Positions 36,056 to 46,889 of a DNA stretch of 64,000 nt are shown here, one piece after another. Origin of the DNA: Caulobacteraceae bacterium (GTDB taxonomy: Bacteria > Pseudomonadota > Alphaproteobacteria > Caulobacterales > Caulobacteraceae). Position 1 is the stretch's first letter. Each line of letters begins with the position of its first letter. Below the pieces are notes generated by a model that was not told the DNA's origin, ran no database searches, and saw only the letters and a program-made list of their open reading frames with translations. The translations under genes were made by a program, and so were the position numbers. Where the stretch lies: the NCBI GenBank assembly GCA_019748055.1, contig JAIEQC010000012.1, forward strand, positions 92,906 through 156,905. The letters run 5' to 3'.

Positions 36056-36369
36056 CGGCTGAGGTCGTCGAGGACCTGCGGGTCGTCCGCGTCGAGGTCT
36101 CGACCGGGGTCGCCGCCGCCCTCGACGGCATGGAGGCTGCCGTGGCGGCCCTCGGGGCGCAGCCGGCCGCGATCGAGGACGCGCGCGACGCCCTGATGTC
36201 GGCCATGCAGGCCCTCAGCTTCGACGACCTCTGCGGCCAGCGCCTGACGCGCGCGATCGACGCCCTCACCGGGCGGACCGAGACGCGGACCGAGGCCGAC
36301 CTGCTAAACGGCCCTGCACGCGGCGGCGCTCCCGATCAGGACGCCATAGACGCGTTGTTCGACGACTGA
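36052..36369 (+). CDS. cheZ: Miniature CheZ-like CheY-P phosphatase
   Basis: 105 residues, about half the 214 of E. coli CheZ. The central helix ends SFDDLCGQR; its Asp59 and Gln63 have the same spacing (D-x3-Q) as the catalytic Asp143 and Gln147 of E. coli CheZ (QDLTGQ). Further on, LLNGP at 84-88 and the extreme C-terminal QDAIDALFDD match the LLNGP and QDQVDDLLD segments of CheZ, the latter being its CheY-P docking peptide. The long N-terminal four-helix arms are largely gone. It overlaps cheY by 4 bases and the next receiver gene follows by 1 base. I expect it to dephosphorylate CheY-P; the alternative is an inactive docking protein. Confidence 0.8.
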   Translation: MTAEVVEDLRVVRVEVSTGVAAALDGMEAAVAALGAQPAAIEDARDALMSAMQALSFDDLCGQRLTRAIDALTGRTETRTEADLLNGPARGGAPDQDAIDALFDD

Positions 36370-36370
36370 C

Positions 36371-36943
36371 GTGGTCCTGAAGACTGACCCCAAACTCGGT
36401 CTGCACGGGGTCAATCCCCTGATCGTCGACGACAACAGCCAGGCACTGGAGGTCATGGCCGCCATCATGATGGGCTTCGGCGTCAACAAGACGGTCCGGG
36501 CCCAGAGCGCGGCTGAAGCCTTCGAACTGGCCGCCCGAACGGTCTTCGACGTCATTCTCATCGACTACGAAATGCCTGAGGAAGACGGCCTTTCCCTGGT
36601 TCGACGCCTGCGTTCCGATCCAGGCGGGCCCAACTTCACCGCCCCCATCATCATGGTCTCGGCCAACACGCCGGAGAGCCGCGTCGGCCATTCGCGCGAC
36701 GCGGGCGCGAACTTCATGATCGCCAAGCCCGTCTCGCCCGGCGTGCTGCTGGAGCGACTGAAGTGGATCGCCAGGTCCGGCCGCCAGTTCGTCAACACCG
36801 ACACCTACCGCGGCCCGGATCGCCGCTTCCACACCGTGCCGCTGCCGGAAGGCCTCGAAGAACGTCGGGAGGCCGATCTGGCCTTGACCGCCGTTCCCGA
36901 CAAGGCCCTGTCGCAGGACGAGATCGACGGACTGTTCACATGA
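36371..36943 (+). CDS. Receiver-domain protein with a FliM/CheZ-like docking tail
   Basis: 190 residues from a GTG start. Receiver domain about 14-133 with the acidic pair in LIVDDN, phosphoacceptor Asp65 (LIDYEMPEEDG) and Lys119 (IAKP). A 55-residue extension follows: it holds TYRGPDRRFH (the GPDRR motif seen after many regulator domains) and ends with ALSQDEIDGLFT at 179-190. That last peptide resembles the N-terminal CheY-P docking peptide of FliM (LSQAEIDALL) and the C-terminus of the CheZ-like neighbour. No DNA-binding or enzymatic domain is present. It probably competes for, or buffers, CheY phosphate. Its stop overlaps the next start (ATGA). Confidence 0.85.
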   Translation: MVLKTDPKLGLHGVNPLIVDDNSQALEVMAAIMMGFGVNKTVRAQSAAEAFELAARTVFDVILIDYEMPEEDGLSLVRRLRSDPGGPNFTAPIIMVSANTPESRVGHSRDAGANFMIAKPVSPGVLLERLKWIARSGRQFVNTDTYRGPDRRFHTVPLPEGLEERREADLALTAVPDKALSQDEIDGLFT

Positions 36944-37416
36944 CGGACGCACCGAAGGGGCTGTTCGTCCCGCCGAACCGCTTGGCCAAGATCATCGATG
37001 CACCGGGCGCCCGGGACTTCGACGTTCTGGTCGCCCAGGCGGAACAGCAGATCGACCGCGTTCGTCCGCTCGTGGAAGAGGGCCTTCAGCAGGCCATCGC
37101 CCACCTGATCGCCCAGTGTTCACGGCCCGAGGATCAGGTCTTCTCGGAAGCCCACGCCGTCGCTCTGGCCGCGGGTCACGTCGTCGAGGACGCGGCGGTG
37201 GTCGGGCAGATGCACATCGCGGCGGCCGCCGCGGGCGTGGCTGAGCTCATGAACGCCCTCTTCTCGGACGGCGTCTGGCACAGCGAGGCAATCGAGGTTC
37301 ACATCGCCGCACTGCGTCTGTTCAAGGCGCCGCACCCGCCGACGCCGGAGCAGATCGCCCTCGTCCTTCGGCAACTGGCCGAGGCTCGCGCCGTGATCGG
37401 CGTAAAGCCGGAGTGA
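36940..37416 (+). CDS. Uncharacterised helical protein of the chemotaxis operon
   Basis: 158 residues, start ATG overlapping the upstream stop. It has no domain I recognise. It appears largely alpha-helical with alternating charged and Ala-rich segments (about 30-65 amphipathic with Glu/Gln, 90-125 Ala/Val-rich), no signal peptide, no membrane helix and no receiver residues. The C-terminus (PEQIALVLRQLAEARAVIG) looks like a helical protein-interaction element. By position it belongs with cheY, the CheZ-like gene and the second receiver. A comparison with the unexplained CheE-type genes in other alphaproteobacterial che clusters would be worthwhile, but I cannot claim homology. Confidence 0.75.
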   Translation: MTDAPKGLFVPPNRLAKIIDAPGARDFDVLVAQAEQQIDRVRPLVEEGLQQAIAHLIAQCSRPEDQVFSEAHAVALAAGHVVEDAAVVGQMHIAAAAAGVAELMNALFSDGVWHSEAIEVHIAALRLFKAPHPPTPEQIALVLRQLAEARAVIGVKPE

Positions 37417-37515
37417 GCCGTCCGGGAGCCGCTCACGGATTGTTTCGCGGTCGCCCTACCCATCCGGGCCGGTGCGCGTTAGTCACCACCTGACCGGCAA
37501 CTCAGGGGCTGACGG

Positions 37516-40206
<2,691 letters not shown>

Positions 40207-40280
40207 TCCTTTGACACCCTTGGACGATCGGGCTGCACTAGGTTGGAGACTCCTTTGACCTTGTGCGGCCCGGTTTGCGG

Positions 40281-40862
40281 TCAGCGGAAGTTACAGCTGA
40301 CCCCGGCCCACAGATTCGACACCCGACCGTCCTCAAGGATTCCGTAGATGCCGCCGAAGCTGAACTCGGTGCCCAGCGTCGTCTCCTGCACCTCGATCAC
40401 ATGCGCGCCTTCCAGGTCCGCGCGGGACGAGCCGACGCCGACGCCGCTCATCAGGGTCGGGCCGGCGGCGTTCGCGGCCCAGCCGGCGAAGGCGCCGTTC
40501 TGGAACCACAGGGTCAGGCCGTTCCAGGTGGCGTAGTCCAACGGCCCAGCTCCGCACTCGGAGTTCGTGCCGCGCTCGGCCGGGGCCCCCGCCATCGCCG
40601 CGCCGACCATGGCGGCGACCTGCTCGGCCGGCTGGCCGAACGGCAGGGTCGCGGTCGAGCCGGACTGGCGGTCGACCAGCCGCAGACCCTCGGGGTCCAG
40701 GGCGACGGCACGGGTCGAGGCCGGCGCGGGCGCGGTGGTCGCCGGCGCCTCGGCCCCCGGCTGCACCGACGGGGCGGGCGCGGAAGCCGGCTCCTCGGCC
40801 GCCTCCCCGCACGCGACGAGGATCAGGGCAGACACGGCGATCAAGGCGGCGGGGCGGAACAT
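40281..40862 (-). CDS. Uncharacterised lipoprotein
   Basis: 193 residues from the ATG at 40862, which has an acggag site. The signal peptide ends LVACG (lipobox, Cys18). An Ala/Pro/Glu-rich linker follows (20-52), then a compact domain of about 130 residues (LRLVDRQSGSTATLPFGQPAEQV, GPLDYATWNGLTLWFQNGAFAGW, LWAGVSCNF). It has two further cysteines, near CGAG and at the end (SCNF), which could pair. This looks like the small periplasmic domain found in many proteobacterial lipoproteins with a TLPFG segment, of unknown function. It converges with ppdK. Confidence 0.75.
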   Translation of the reverse strand: MFRPAALIAVSALILVACGEAAEEPASAPAPSVQPGAEAPATTAPAPASTRAVALDPEGLRLVDRQSGSTATLPFGQPAEQVAAMVGAAMAGAPAERGTNSECGAGPLDYATWNGLTLWFQNGAFAGWAANAAGPTLMSGVGVGSSRADLEGAHVIEVQETTLGTEFSFGGIYGILEDGRVSNLWAGVSCNFR

Positions 40863-41081
40863 GGAAAACTCCGTCGATGACGATGAGCGCAAGGTAATCT
40901 GCCGCCCCGATTTAGACAACATCCCGCCCGGATTGGCGTAACGCCGACTGTGGCAAGTTTTCAACATCTCCAAACATGTAGAAGAAGCAATGTGGAACTG
41001 CGGTGATCGTCGCCTATTTGGTTCCTCGCTGGATGGGGCCGGTGAACTCAGAAGTCACCGCATCCAAGGAGTGATGAAACA

Positions 41082-41603
41082 ATGCGTAACGTCTTTCTTT
41101 ACACCGCCGCCGCGGCTCTCTTCGCCGCCCCGGCGATGGCGCAGGACGCGTCCAACGTCTACGGCTCCGTGGGCTATGCCACGGCCGACGTCGAAGGCGT
41201 CGACCTGGGCGCCGTGACCGGCCGCCTGGGCTACAAGTTCAACCCGAACTTCGCCGTCGAGGGTGAAGCCTCGTTCGGCGTCTCCGACGACGACGTGACG
41301 ATCGGCGCCACCACCGTGAACGTCGAGCACGAGTACGACGCCGCCGTCTATGCGGTCGGCATCCTGCCGATCTCGCCGAACTTCGAGCTGTTCGGCCGCG
41401 CCGGCTACGGCACGACCGAGATCGAAGCCTCGGCCGCCGGCATCTCGGCCAGCGATTCCGGCGAGAGCTGGAACTACGGCGTCGGCGCCAATTACTACTT
41501 CGACGGCCAGAACGGCATCCGTGCGGACTGGACCCGTCGCGACTTCACCAACGACGGCGGCGAAGCCGACGTCTGGTCGCTGGGCTACGTGCGCAAGTTC
41601 TGA
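41082..41603 (+). CDS. Small outer-membrane beta-barrel protein
   Basis: 173 residues. A signal peptide ends AMAQ (residues 18-21). The mature chain alternates polar and hydrophobic residues in about eight strands (YGSVGYATADVE, GRLGYKFNPNFAVEGEASFGV, AVYAVGILPISPNFELFGRAGYG, GVGANYYFDG) and ends in the aromatic YVRKF typical of barrel proteins. It matches the porin-like OmpA/OmpW-sized family common in Brevundimonas and Caulobacter. A strong terminator follows. Confidence 0.85.
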   Translation: MRNVFLYTAAAALFAAPAMAQDASNVYGSVGYATADVEGVDLGAVTGRLGYKFNPNFAVEGEASFGVSDDDVTIGATTVNVEHEYDAAVYAVGILPISPNFELFGRAGYGTTEIEASAAGISASDSGESWNYGVGANYYFDGQNGIRADWTRRDFTNDGGEADVWSLGYVRKF

Positions 41604-41628
41604 TCGCACGATCCAGGATCGTCAGGGA

Positions 41629-41659
41629 GGGCGCGCTCGCAAGGGCGCGCCCTTTCTTT
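41629..41659 (+). terminator. Rho-independent terminator
   Basis: An 8-bp GC stem (41629-41636 with 41645-41652), an 8-base loop and a tttcttt tail, after the beta-barrel gene and before the convergent small protein gene. Confidence 0.88.
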
Positions 41660-41671
41660 ATGGACGAAGGG

Positions 41672-41938
41672 TCAGACCGCCAGGCCCGGCGCCAGCGCCC
41701 AGCGCTGCGACCCCTCGCCGAACGGGCGCACGAAGAAGTCGCGGCAGGTCTCGAGCAGTTCCAGAATGCGGGCGGCGAGGTCGGGCTTGGCGACCGCCTC
41801 GCCCCTCTGTCGTCGCATGGCCACCACGCAGTCGATGACCACGGTCTGATGCGCCGAACCGCCGAAGCGCTTCAGCACTTCGGCCATGTCCCACACCAGC
41901 GGATCGTTCACGGGCGCACTGCGGGCCGTCTGAGCCAT
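41672..41938 (-). CDS. Small protein of unknown function
   Basis: 88 residues from the ATG at 41938, chosen for its agggggaa site. Soluble, predicted helical, with one cysteine pair spaced far apart (VIDCVVAMRR and LETCRDFFV) and no signal peptide or membrane helix. The C-terminus is Pro/Gly/Ala-rich. No family recognised. It lies downstream of the FabH-like gene on the same strand with an 83-bp gap. Confidence 0.6.
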   Translation of the reverse strand: MAQTARSAPVNDPLVWDMAEVLKRFGGSAHQTVVIDCVVAMRRQRGEAVAKPDLAARILELLETCRDFFVRPFGEGSQRWALAPGLAV

Positions 41939-42021
41939 TCGGGTTCCCCCTTGTTCTCGACGAGGAACCGTTCGCAAAAACGCCTGTCAGGCGCAAGCGT
42001 GACCGCGAAGTTGTGAACAGC

Positions 42022-43173
42022 TCAGCGCTTGCGCACGAACACCGTGCCGGCCGAATAGCCTGCGCCGAAGCTGCAGATCAGCCCGACCTCTCCGGCCTCG
42101 ATCCCCTGCTGATGCAGGTGGAAGGCGATGATCGAGCCGGCCGACGAGGTGTTGGCGTAGTCGTCCAGGATGATGACGTTCTCTTCCGGCGACGGCTCGC
42201 GGCCCAGCACCTTCCGCCCGATCATCTCGTTCATGTTGATGTTGGCCTGGTGCAGCCACAGCCGCTTCAGCCCGTGCGGGTCCAGGCCCAGGTCGCGGGC
42301 GTGGTCGACGATCATGTCCGACACCATCGGCACCACGTCCTTGAAGACCTTGCGGCCCTGCTGGACGAACATCTTGTCGGTCTTGCCGTCGTTCAGCGGC
42401 GAGGGGTCCGAGACAGCCTGGGCGTCCGCGCGCGCCGCGCGGTTCAGGAAGCCGAAGTTGTTGCGGATGTTGTTGGAGAAGACCGTCTTCAGCCGCGTGC
42501 CCAGGATTTCCCAGCCGCCCGCTCCGGCCGTCTCGGCGCTCTCCACGATCACGGCGGTGGCCACGTCGCCGAAGATGAAGTGGCTGTCGCGGTCCATGAA
42601 GTTCAGGTGCGCTGAACAAATCTCCGGATTGACCATAAGCACGGCCTTGGCCGAGCCCGAGGCGATGAAGTCCGCCGCCGTCTTGATGCCGAAGGTGGCG
42701 CTGGAGCAGGCCACGTTCATGTCGAAGGCGAAGCCCTCGATCCCCAGCGCCTGCTGCACCTCGATGGCCATGGCCGGATAGGGGCGCTGCATGTTGGACG
42801 CCGCGCAGATGACGGCTCCGATCTCCGAGACCGGCTTGCCCCAAGCGGCGATCGCCTGTTCGGCCGCCTTCACCGCCATCTCGGCCAGGATCGACAGCTC
42901 TTCGTTCGACCGCTCCGGCAGGTGCGGGACCATGCGCGCGGGATCCAGGATGCCGGCCTTGTCCAGAACGAAGCGCTTCTTGATGCCCGACGCCTTCTCG
43001 ATGAACTCGACCGAGGACGGGGTCAGCGCCTCAAGCTCGCCCGACGCGATGCGGTCGGCGTGCTGGGCGTTCCAGCGCTCGGCCCAGGCGTTGTAGGCGG
43101 CGACCAGTTCTTCGTTGGTGATCGATTGGTCCGGCGTGAACAGGCCGGTGGCGGCGATGACGGATGCGGTCAT
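42022..43173 (-). CDS. Beta-ketoacyl-ACP synthase III-like thiolase-fold enzyme
   Basis: 383 residues. The thiolase-fold catalytic triad is intact: Cys in MNVACSSATFG, His in WLHQANINMNEM and Asn in DDYANTSSAGS. It is longer than housekeeping FabH (about 317), with a large helical insertion near residues 30-75, as in divergent FabH-like proteins used for secondary or membrane lipids. The reaction is expected to be a decarboxylating condensation of an acyl-CoA with malonyl-ACP. It follows the SDR-CitE-KpsC group by 48 bp on the same strand. Confidence 0.85.
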   Translation of the reverse strand: MTASVIAATGLFTPDQSITNEELVAAYNAWAERWNAQHADRIASGELEALTPSSVEFIEKASGIKKRFVLDKAGILDPARMVPHLPERSNEELSILAEMAVKAAEQAIAAWGKPVSEIGAVICAASNMQRPYPAMAIEVQQALGIEGFAFDMNVACSSATFGIKTAADFIASGSAKAVLMVNPEICSAHLNFMDRDSHFIFGDVATAVIVESAETAGAGGWEILGTRLKTVFSNNIRNNFGFLNRAARADAQAVSDPSPLNDGKTDKMFVQQGRKVFKDVVPMVSDMIVDHARDLGLDPHGLKRLWLHQANINMNEMIGRKVLGREPSPEENVIILDDYANTSSAGSIIAFHLHQQGIEAGEVGLICSFGAGYSAGTVFVRKR

Positions 43174-43221
43174 GTCTTCCCTGAGGCGGCCCCCGCCGAC
43201 CTTAGTTGTCTTTCAGGACGT

Positions 43222-45234
43222 TCAATAGGCCGGTGGTCGACGCCGGTCGAGGGCGGTCGTGAGCGCCCGCATGATCCGCGACCGGCGGCGCGGTTCGGGC
43301 GCGGCCTCCAGCGCGGCCACGACGTCCTCGACCTCGCACGGCACGCCGTTCGGGGTGACATACAGCGGATGCAGGATCAGCGCCGCCGCGACCAGATCGT
43401 CCACCGTGGGCCGGGCCGTGCGGCGCGGGATCGGCAGGGCGTCCTCGGTCAGGCCCCACCCGGCATAGAAGGGGCGCCCGAACGTCAGCACGCGCTTGCC
43501 CCTCATCAGGGCCTCGAACCCCGCGGTGGAGGTCATGACGGCGACCGCGTCCGCCGCTTCGAGGCAGGCGATCACGTCCAGATCGTCGGCCCGCGCGTCG
43601 GCCAGGGCGGCGGCCTCGGGCGGCAGGCCGCCGATGCGGTTCCCGGCCCGCACGTCCGGATGATCCCGCCAGATCAGGAAGGCGTCGGGGTTCAGCCGCC
43701 GCACCTCGGCCAGCAGGGCCGCGTTGGTGCGGATCGTGTCGCAGCCCAGCACGACCGACCGATCGTCCTCGACCTGGCCCAGCACCAGGATGCGCTCCCG
43801 GTCCGGCGGCCAGTCCGGCGTCGGCGCGCCGCCCAGATTGTACTTGCTCAGGCCCGCCGCCACGATCCGCGCCCGCAGCCGCGCGCCGCGCGCCCGGTCG
43901 GCCTCAGACATGCCCTGCTGGATCAGCGTCTCCAGATCCGACGGCCCCGACGGGTCGTAGTGGACGCCGGTTCCGTCCAGCACCGCCGACAGCGCCGGCG
44001 TGAAGTCGGAGCCCAGACCCCGCGACCGCAGGAAGCCGTCCTCCATCCGCCACAGGGCGACGCCGGCTGCCCGCGCCTGCGACGCCAGCCCCTCCGGCTC
44101 CCGCCCCGCCCATGCCAGCACCCGCCCTCCGTCCGACGCGGCGGCGGACAGGGCGGAGGAGGCGGAGGGGTGGAACGAAATCTGCTCACCCGCCGTGAGC
44201 GGGGAGTTCATCAGCCGCCGCGCCGCCCCCCGCTTGGGCGGGGTGAAGCCGACGGCGTGCCAGCGCCCCTCGAGCCGCCGCGCGCGGCGGGTCAGGGCGG
44301 CGAGGCGCTCCACCGCCTCTTCCGGCGCGCAGGCCTCGCCTGTCACCGGATCGACCCAGCGGCAACAGGCGATCATCGCAGCGTGGACCACGTCCTCGAT
44401 CGCGCGCGGCACGCCCCGGCGCGGCGGCGTCACCTCGTCCTGCGTCAGGTCCCAGCCGGCATAGAAGGGCGCGCCGAAGCACCGGACGGGCAGCTGCCGC
44501 CACAGGGCCTCGAACCCCAGGCCGCTGGTCACCACGTAGACCGCGTCCACCGCGTCCAGCAGGTCCGCGGCGCGCACGTCGTCCACAACGGTCAGGTCGC
44601 GCGCGTCCGACAGGTCCAGACAGCCGCGCTTCAGCCCCGCCGCGACGGCCGGATGCCGCTTCACGATCAGCTGGGCGCCCGGCTCGTCCTGACGCGCGGC
44701 GGCCAGCATGCGGGCGAAGCTCCACGGGCCCGCATGCCCCAGAGGGATCGACGCGTCGCCCGCCGTCTGGTCGACAATCAGGACGCGCCGCCCCGGACTC
44801 AGGATCGAAGGGTCCAGCGGTCGGCCGAGATTGGTCTTCGACAGGCCGTGGGCGACCGCCGCCTCCATCAGCGCACGGGCGCGCAGGCGCTGGGGCCGGG
44901 TGGCCGTCCCGGCGATGGCCCCCTCGATTTCCGAGCCCCAGAAGCAGTCGTAGTAGACGCCCAAGCCGTCGACGATCAGGGACATGGACGGCGTCCCCGC
45001 CTCGCCCAGTCCGACCGATCGCAGGAAGCCGTCCTCCAGCGAGACGTAGGACAGCCCTGTCAGCCTCGCCCACGCGCGCCCGGCGGCGGACGACCGCTTC
45101 ATGCCCCACCCCAGCACCGCCTTCACGTCCGGTCCCGGCAGGGCGCGGAAGGCGTGTTCGGGCAGGAGCGCGCAACGGTGCGGCAGGCTCAGCAGACCGG
45201 GCGTGCAGGCCCAGGCGGGCTCCGGCGCGGTCAC
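43222..45234 (-). CDS. kpsC: KpsC-like capsular polysaccharide Kdo transferase (two tandem domains)
   Basis: 670 residues made of two related halves. Each has an EDGFLRS(V/R)GLG, a GLSK(T/Y)NLG and an FG(A/R)PFYAGW(D/G)LT motif: first set near 65-265, second near 400-610. This two-domain arrangement is that of KpsC/LipB, the beta-Kdo glycosyltransferase that builds the Kdo linker on the lipid anchor of group 2 capsules. The start is GTG and overlaps the CitE-like stop (GTGA). KpsS, KpsF/U and the capsule ABC exporter are not in the window, so the acceptor is unknown here. Confidence 0.85.
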   Translation of the reverse strand: MTAPEPAWACTPGLLSLPHRCALLPEHAFRALPGPDVKAVLGWGMKRSSAAGRAWARLTGLSYVSLEDGFLRSVGLGEAGTPSMSLIVDGLGVYYDCFWGSEIEGAIAGTATRPQRLRARALMEAAVAHGLSKTNLGRPLDPSILSPGRRVLIVDQTAGDASIPLGHAGPWSFARMLAAARQDEPGAQLIVKRHPAVAAGLKRGCLDLSDARDLTVVDDVRAADLLDAVDAVYVVTSGLGFEALWRQLPVRCFGAPFYAGWDLTQDEVTPPRRGVPRAIEDVVHAAMIACCRWVDPVTGEACAPEEAVERLAALTRRARRLEGRWHAVGFTPPKRGAARRLMNSPLTAGEQISFHPSASSALSAAASDGGRVLAWAGREPEGLASQARAAGVALWRMEDGFLRSRGLGSDFTPALSAVLDGTGVHYDPSGPSDLETLIQQGMSEADRARGARLRARIVAAGLSKYNLGGAPTPDWPPDRERILVLGQVEDDRSVVLGCDTIRTNAALLAEVRRLNPDAFLIWRDHPDVRAGNRIGGLPPEAAALADARADDLDVIACLEAADAVAVMTSTAGFEALMRGKRVLTFGRPFYAGWGLTEDALPIPRRTARPTVDDLVAAALILHPLYVTPNGVPCEVEDVVAALEAAPEPRRRSRIMRALTTALDRRRPPAY

Positions 45235-46052
45235 TCCCCGGCTTTCGCCAGCGTCCGGCGGGCGGCTTCGAGATGCAGCCGCTCGACCATTTCCCCGTCC
45301 AGCGACACGGCGCCCCTGTCCCGCGCGTCCGGCGCCTCAAAGGCCGCGACGATCGCCCGCGCCCGCGCCACCGCCTCGGCGGACGGGCTGAAGGCGGCGT
45401 TGGCGCCCGCGATCTGGCGCGGATGGATCAGGCTCTTGCCGTCGAAGCCGTACAGGGCGCCCTGAGCGCACTCCCGCGCGAAGCCGTCGTCGTCCTGAAA
45501 GCGGTTGAACACGCCGTCTATGGCTGCGATGCCGCCCATGCGGGCGGCCGCGACCACCGCGGCCAACCACGGCTTCAGCGGCTCGCGGTCGGCCGACGGC
45601 CCCGTACCGAGCGCCGCCGCCAGGTCGTTGACGCCGAACATCAGCGCCTCCAGCGCTTGATGCGCGCCGGCGATTTCCGGCAGGCGGAACAGGGCGGCCG
45701 GCGTCTCGATCATGGCCCACAGCCGCGCGCTGGGCGCTGCGCCGACGGCGCGCACCACCGTGGCCGCGGCCTCGACCTTGGGCAGGACGATCAGCCCGCA
45801 TCCGGCCTCGCTCAGCGCCCGCAGGTCGTCGGCATGCCACGGCGTGCCCTCGCCATTGACGCGGACGCCCAGCCTCGGCGCGAAGCCGCCGGCCCGCACC
45901 GCCTCTACGGCCGCCGCCCGAGCCTCCGCCTTCGTCTCCGGCGCGACGGCGTCCTCCAGATCCAGGATCGCCACGTCGCAATCCAGCGTCCGCGCCTTCT
46001 CCACAGCGCGTGGGTTGGAGGCGGGCAGGAACAGGACGCTGCGCGCCCGCAT
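45231..46052 (-). CDS. HpcH/HpaI aldolase or citrate lyase beta-subunit (CitE)-like protein
   Basis: 273 residues from the ATG at 46052 (a GTG one codon upstream is equally possible). TIM-barrel signatures: SVLFLPASNPRAVEKA, DVAILDLEDAVAPETK, LPKVEAAA, MIETPAAL, FGVNDLAAALG and GFDGKSLIHPRQI. The acidic residues in LDLEDAV and the GVNDL loop bind Mg2+ in this family. Members cleave citryl, malyl or related CoA esters. It is shorter than true CitE and lacks citrate lyase partners, so it is probably a CitE-like enzyme of the malyl-CoA/citramalyl-CoA type. It is translationally coupled to kpsC. Confidence 0.82.
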   Translation of the reverse strand: MRARSVLFLPASNPRAVEKARTLDCDVAILDLEDAVAPETKAEARAAAVEAVRAGGFAPRLGVRVNGEGTPWHADDLRALSEAGCGLIVLPKVEAAATVVRAVGAAPSARLWAMIETPAALFRLPEIAGAHQALEALMFGVNDLAAALGTGPSADREPLKPWLAAVVAAARMGGIAAIDGVFNRFQDDDGFARECAQGALYGFDGKSLIHPRQIAGANAAFSPSAEAVARARAIVAAFEAPDARDRGAVSLDGEMVERLHLEAARRTLAKAGE

Positions 46053-46057
46053 CACGC

Positions 46058-46735
46058 TCAGACCCTTCCGGTCACGGGCACCAGGGCGCCGCGCACGGCC
46101 CGCGCCTCGGGCGAGGCCAGGAACAGCATGACCGCCGCCAGGTCGCGCGGCGCGACCCAGTCCTTTGGATCGGCGTCGGGCATGTCCCTGCGATTCTGCG
46201 GCGTGTCCAGGATCGACGGCAGCACGGCGTTCACCGTGACGCAGCAGTCCTTCAGTTCCCTCGCCAGCGCCTCGGTCAGCCGATGCACGCCCGACTTGGA
46301 CGCCGCATAGGCGCCCATGCCGGCCTCCGCCTTCAGGGCGCCGTTCGCCCCGACGTTGACGATCCGACCCTCCGGACTTTTCTGCAGCCAGGGCAGGGCC
46401 GCCCGGGTGGCGTGCAGGCAGGTCAGGACGTTCAGCCGGAACATCTTCTCGTGCGCCGGATCGTCGGCCTCGGTCTTCTGCCAGACGAAGCCGCCGGCGA
46501 TGTTCAGCAGGGCGTCGATGCCGCCCAGCGCCCGGCCGACTTTCTCCATCGCCACCTTCGCCTGCGTCGGATCGGTGAGGTCGACCCCGCCGATCGTCAG
46601 AAGCCCCGGCTCCTGCGCGTCGCCCGGCGCGTGGTCGATCAGGGCGACGGTCCAGCCCTGCTGGCGCGCCAGATCGGCCGCCGCCGACCCCAGCACGCCC
46701 TGCCCCCCGGTGATGACGACGACGCCGCGTTCCAT
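46058..46735 (-). CDS. Short-chain dehydrogenase/reductase
   Basis: 225 residues from the ATG at 46735, preceded by aaggag. Classical SDR: nucleotide motif TGGQGVLG, NIAG, the active-site Ser in NVGANGALKA-type position and Tyr-x3-Lys in YAASKSG, with the PSILDTP loop. The usual catalytic Ser is replaced or shifted (the strand reads VNVGANGA), so activity should be checked. It heads the SDR-CitE-kpsC unit; the three stops and starts are within a few bases. The substrate is unknown. Confidence 0.82.
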   Translation of the reverse strand: MERGVVVITGGQGVLGSAAADLARQQGWTVALIDHAPGDAQEPGLLTIGGVDLTDPTQAKVAMEKVGRALGGIDALLNIAGGFVWQKTEADDPAHEKMFRLNVLTCLHATRAALPWLQKSPEGRIVNVGANGALKAEAGMGAYAASKSGVHRLTEALARELKDCCVTVNAVLPSILDTPQNRRDMPDADPKDWVAPRDLAAVMLFLASPEARAVRGALVPVTGRV

Positions 46736-46889
46736 GTGGTTCTCCTTCATCGGCTTTGTGGCGGACGCGACGCGTCGAGGCCAGAGGTCAGTCTGAACCT
46801 GCCGATGCAGAACGCCGTCGGACGAATGCGCATCCGGGCGTTCGCCCCCCCCGTAGCTCGATCATGGCTATGGGCAGGGAGGCCCACAT

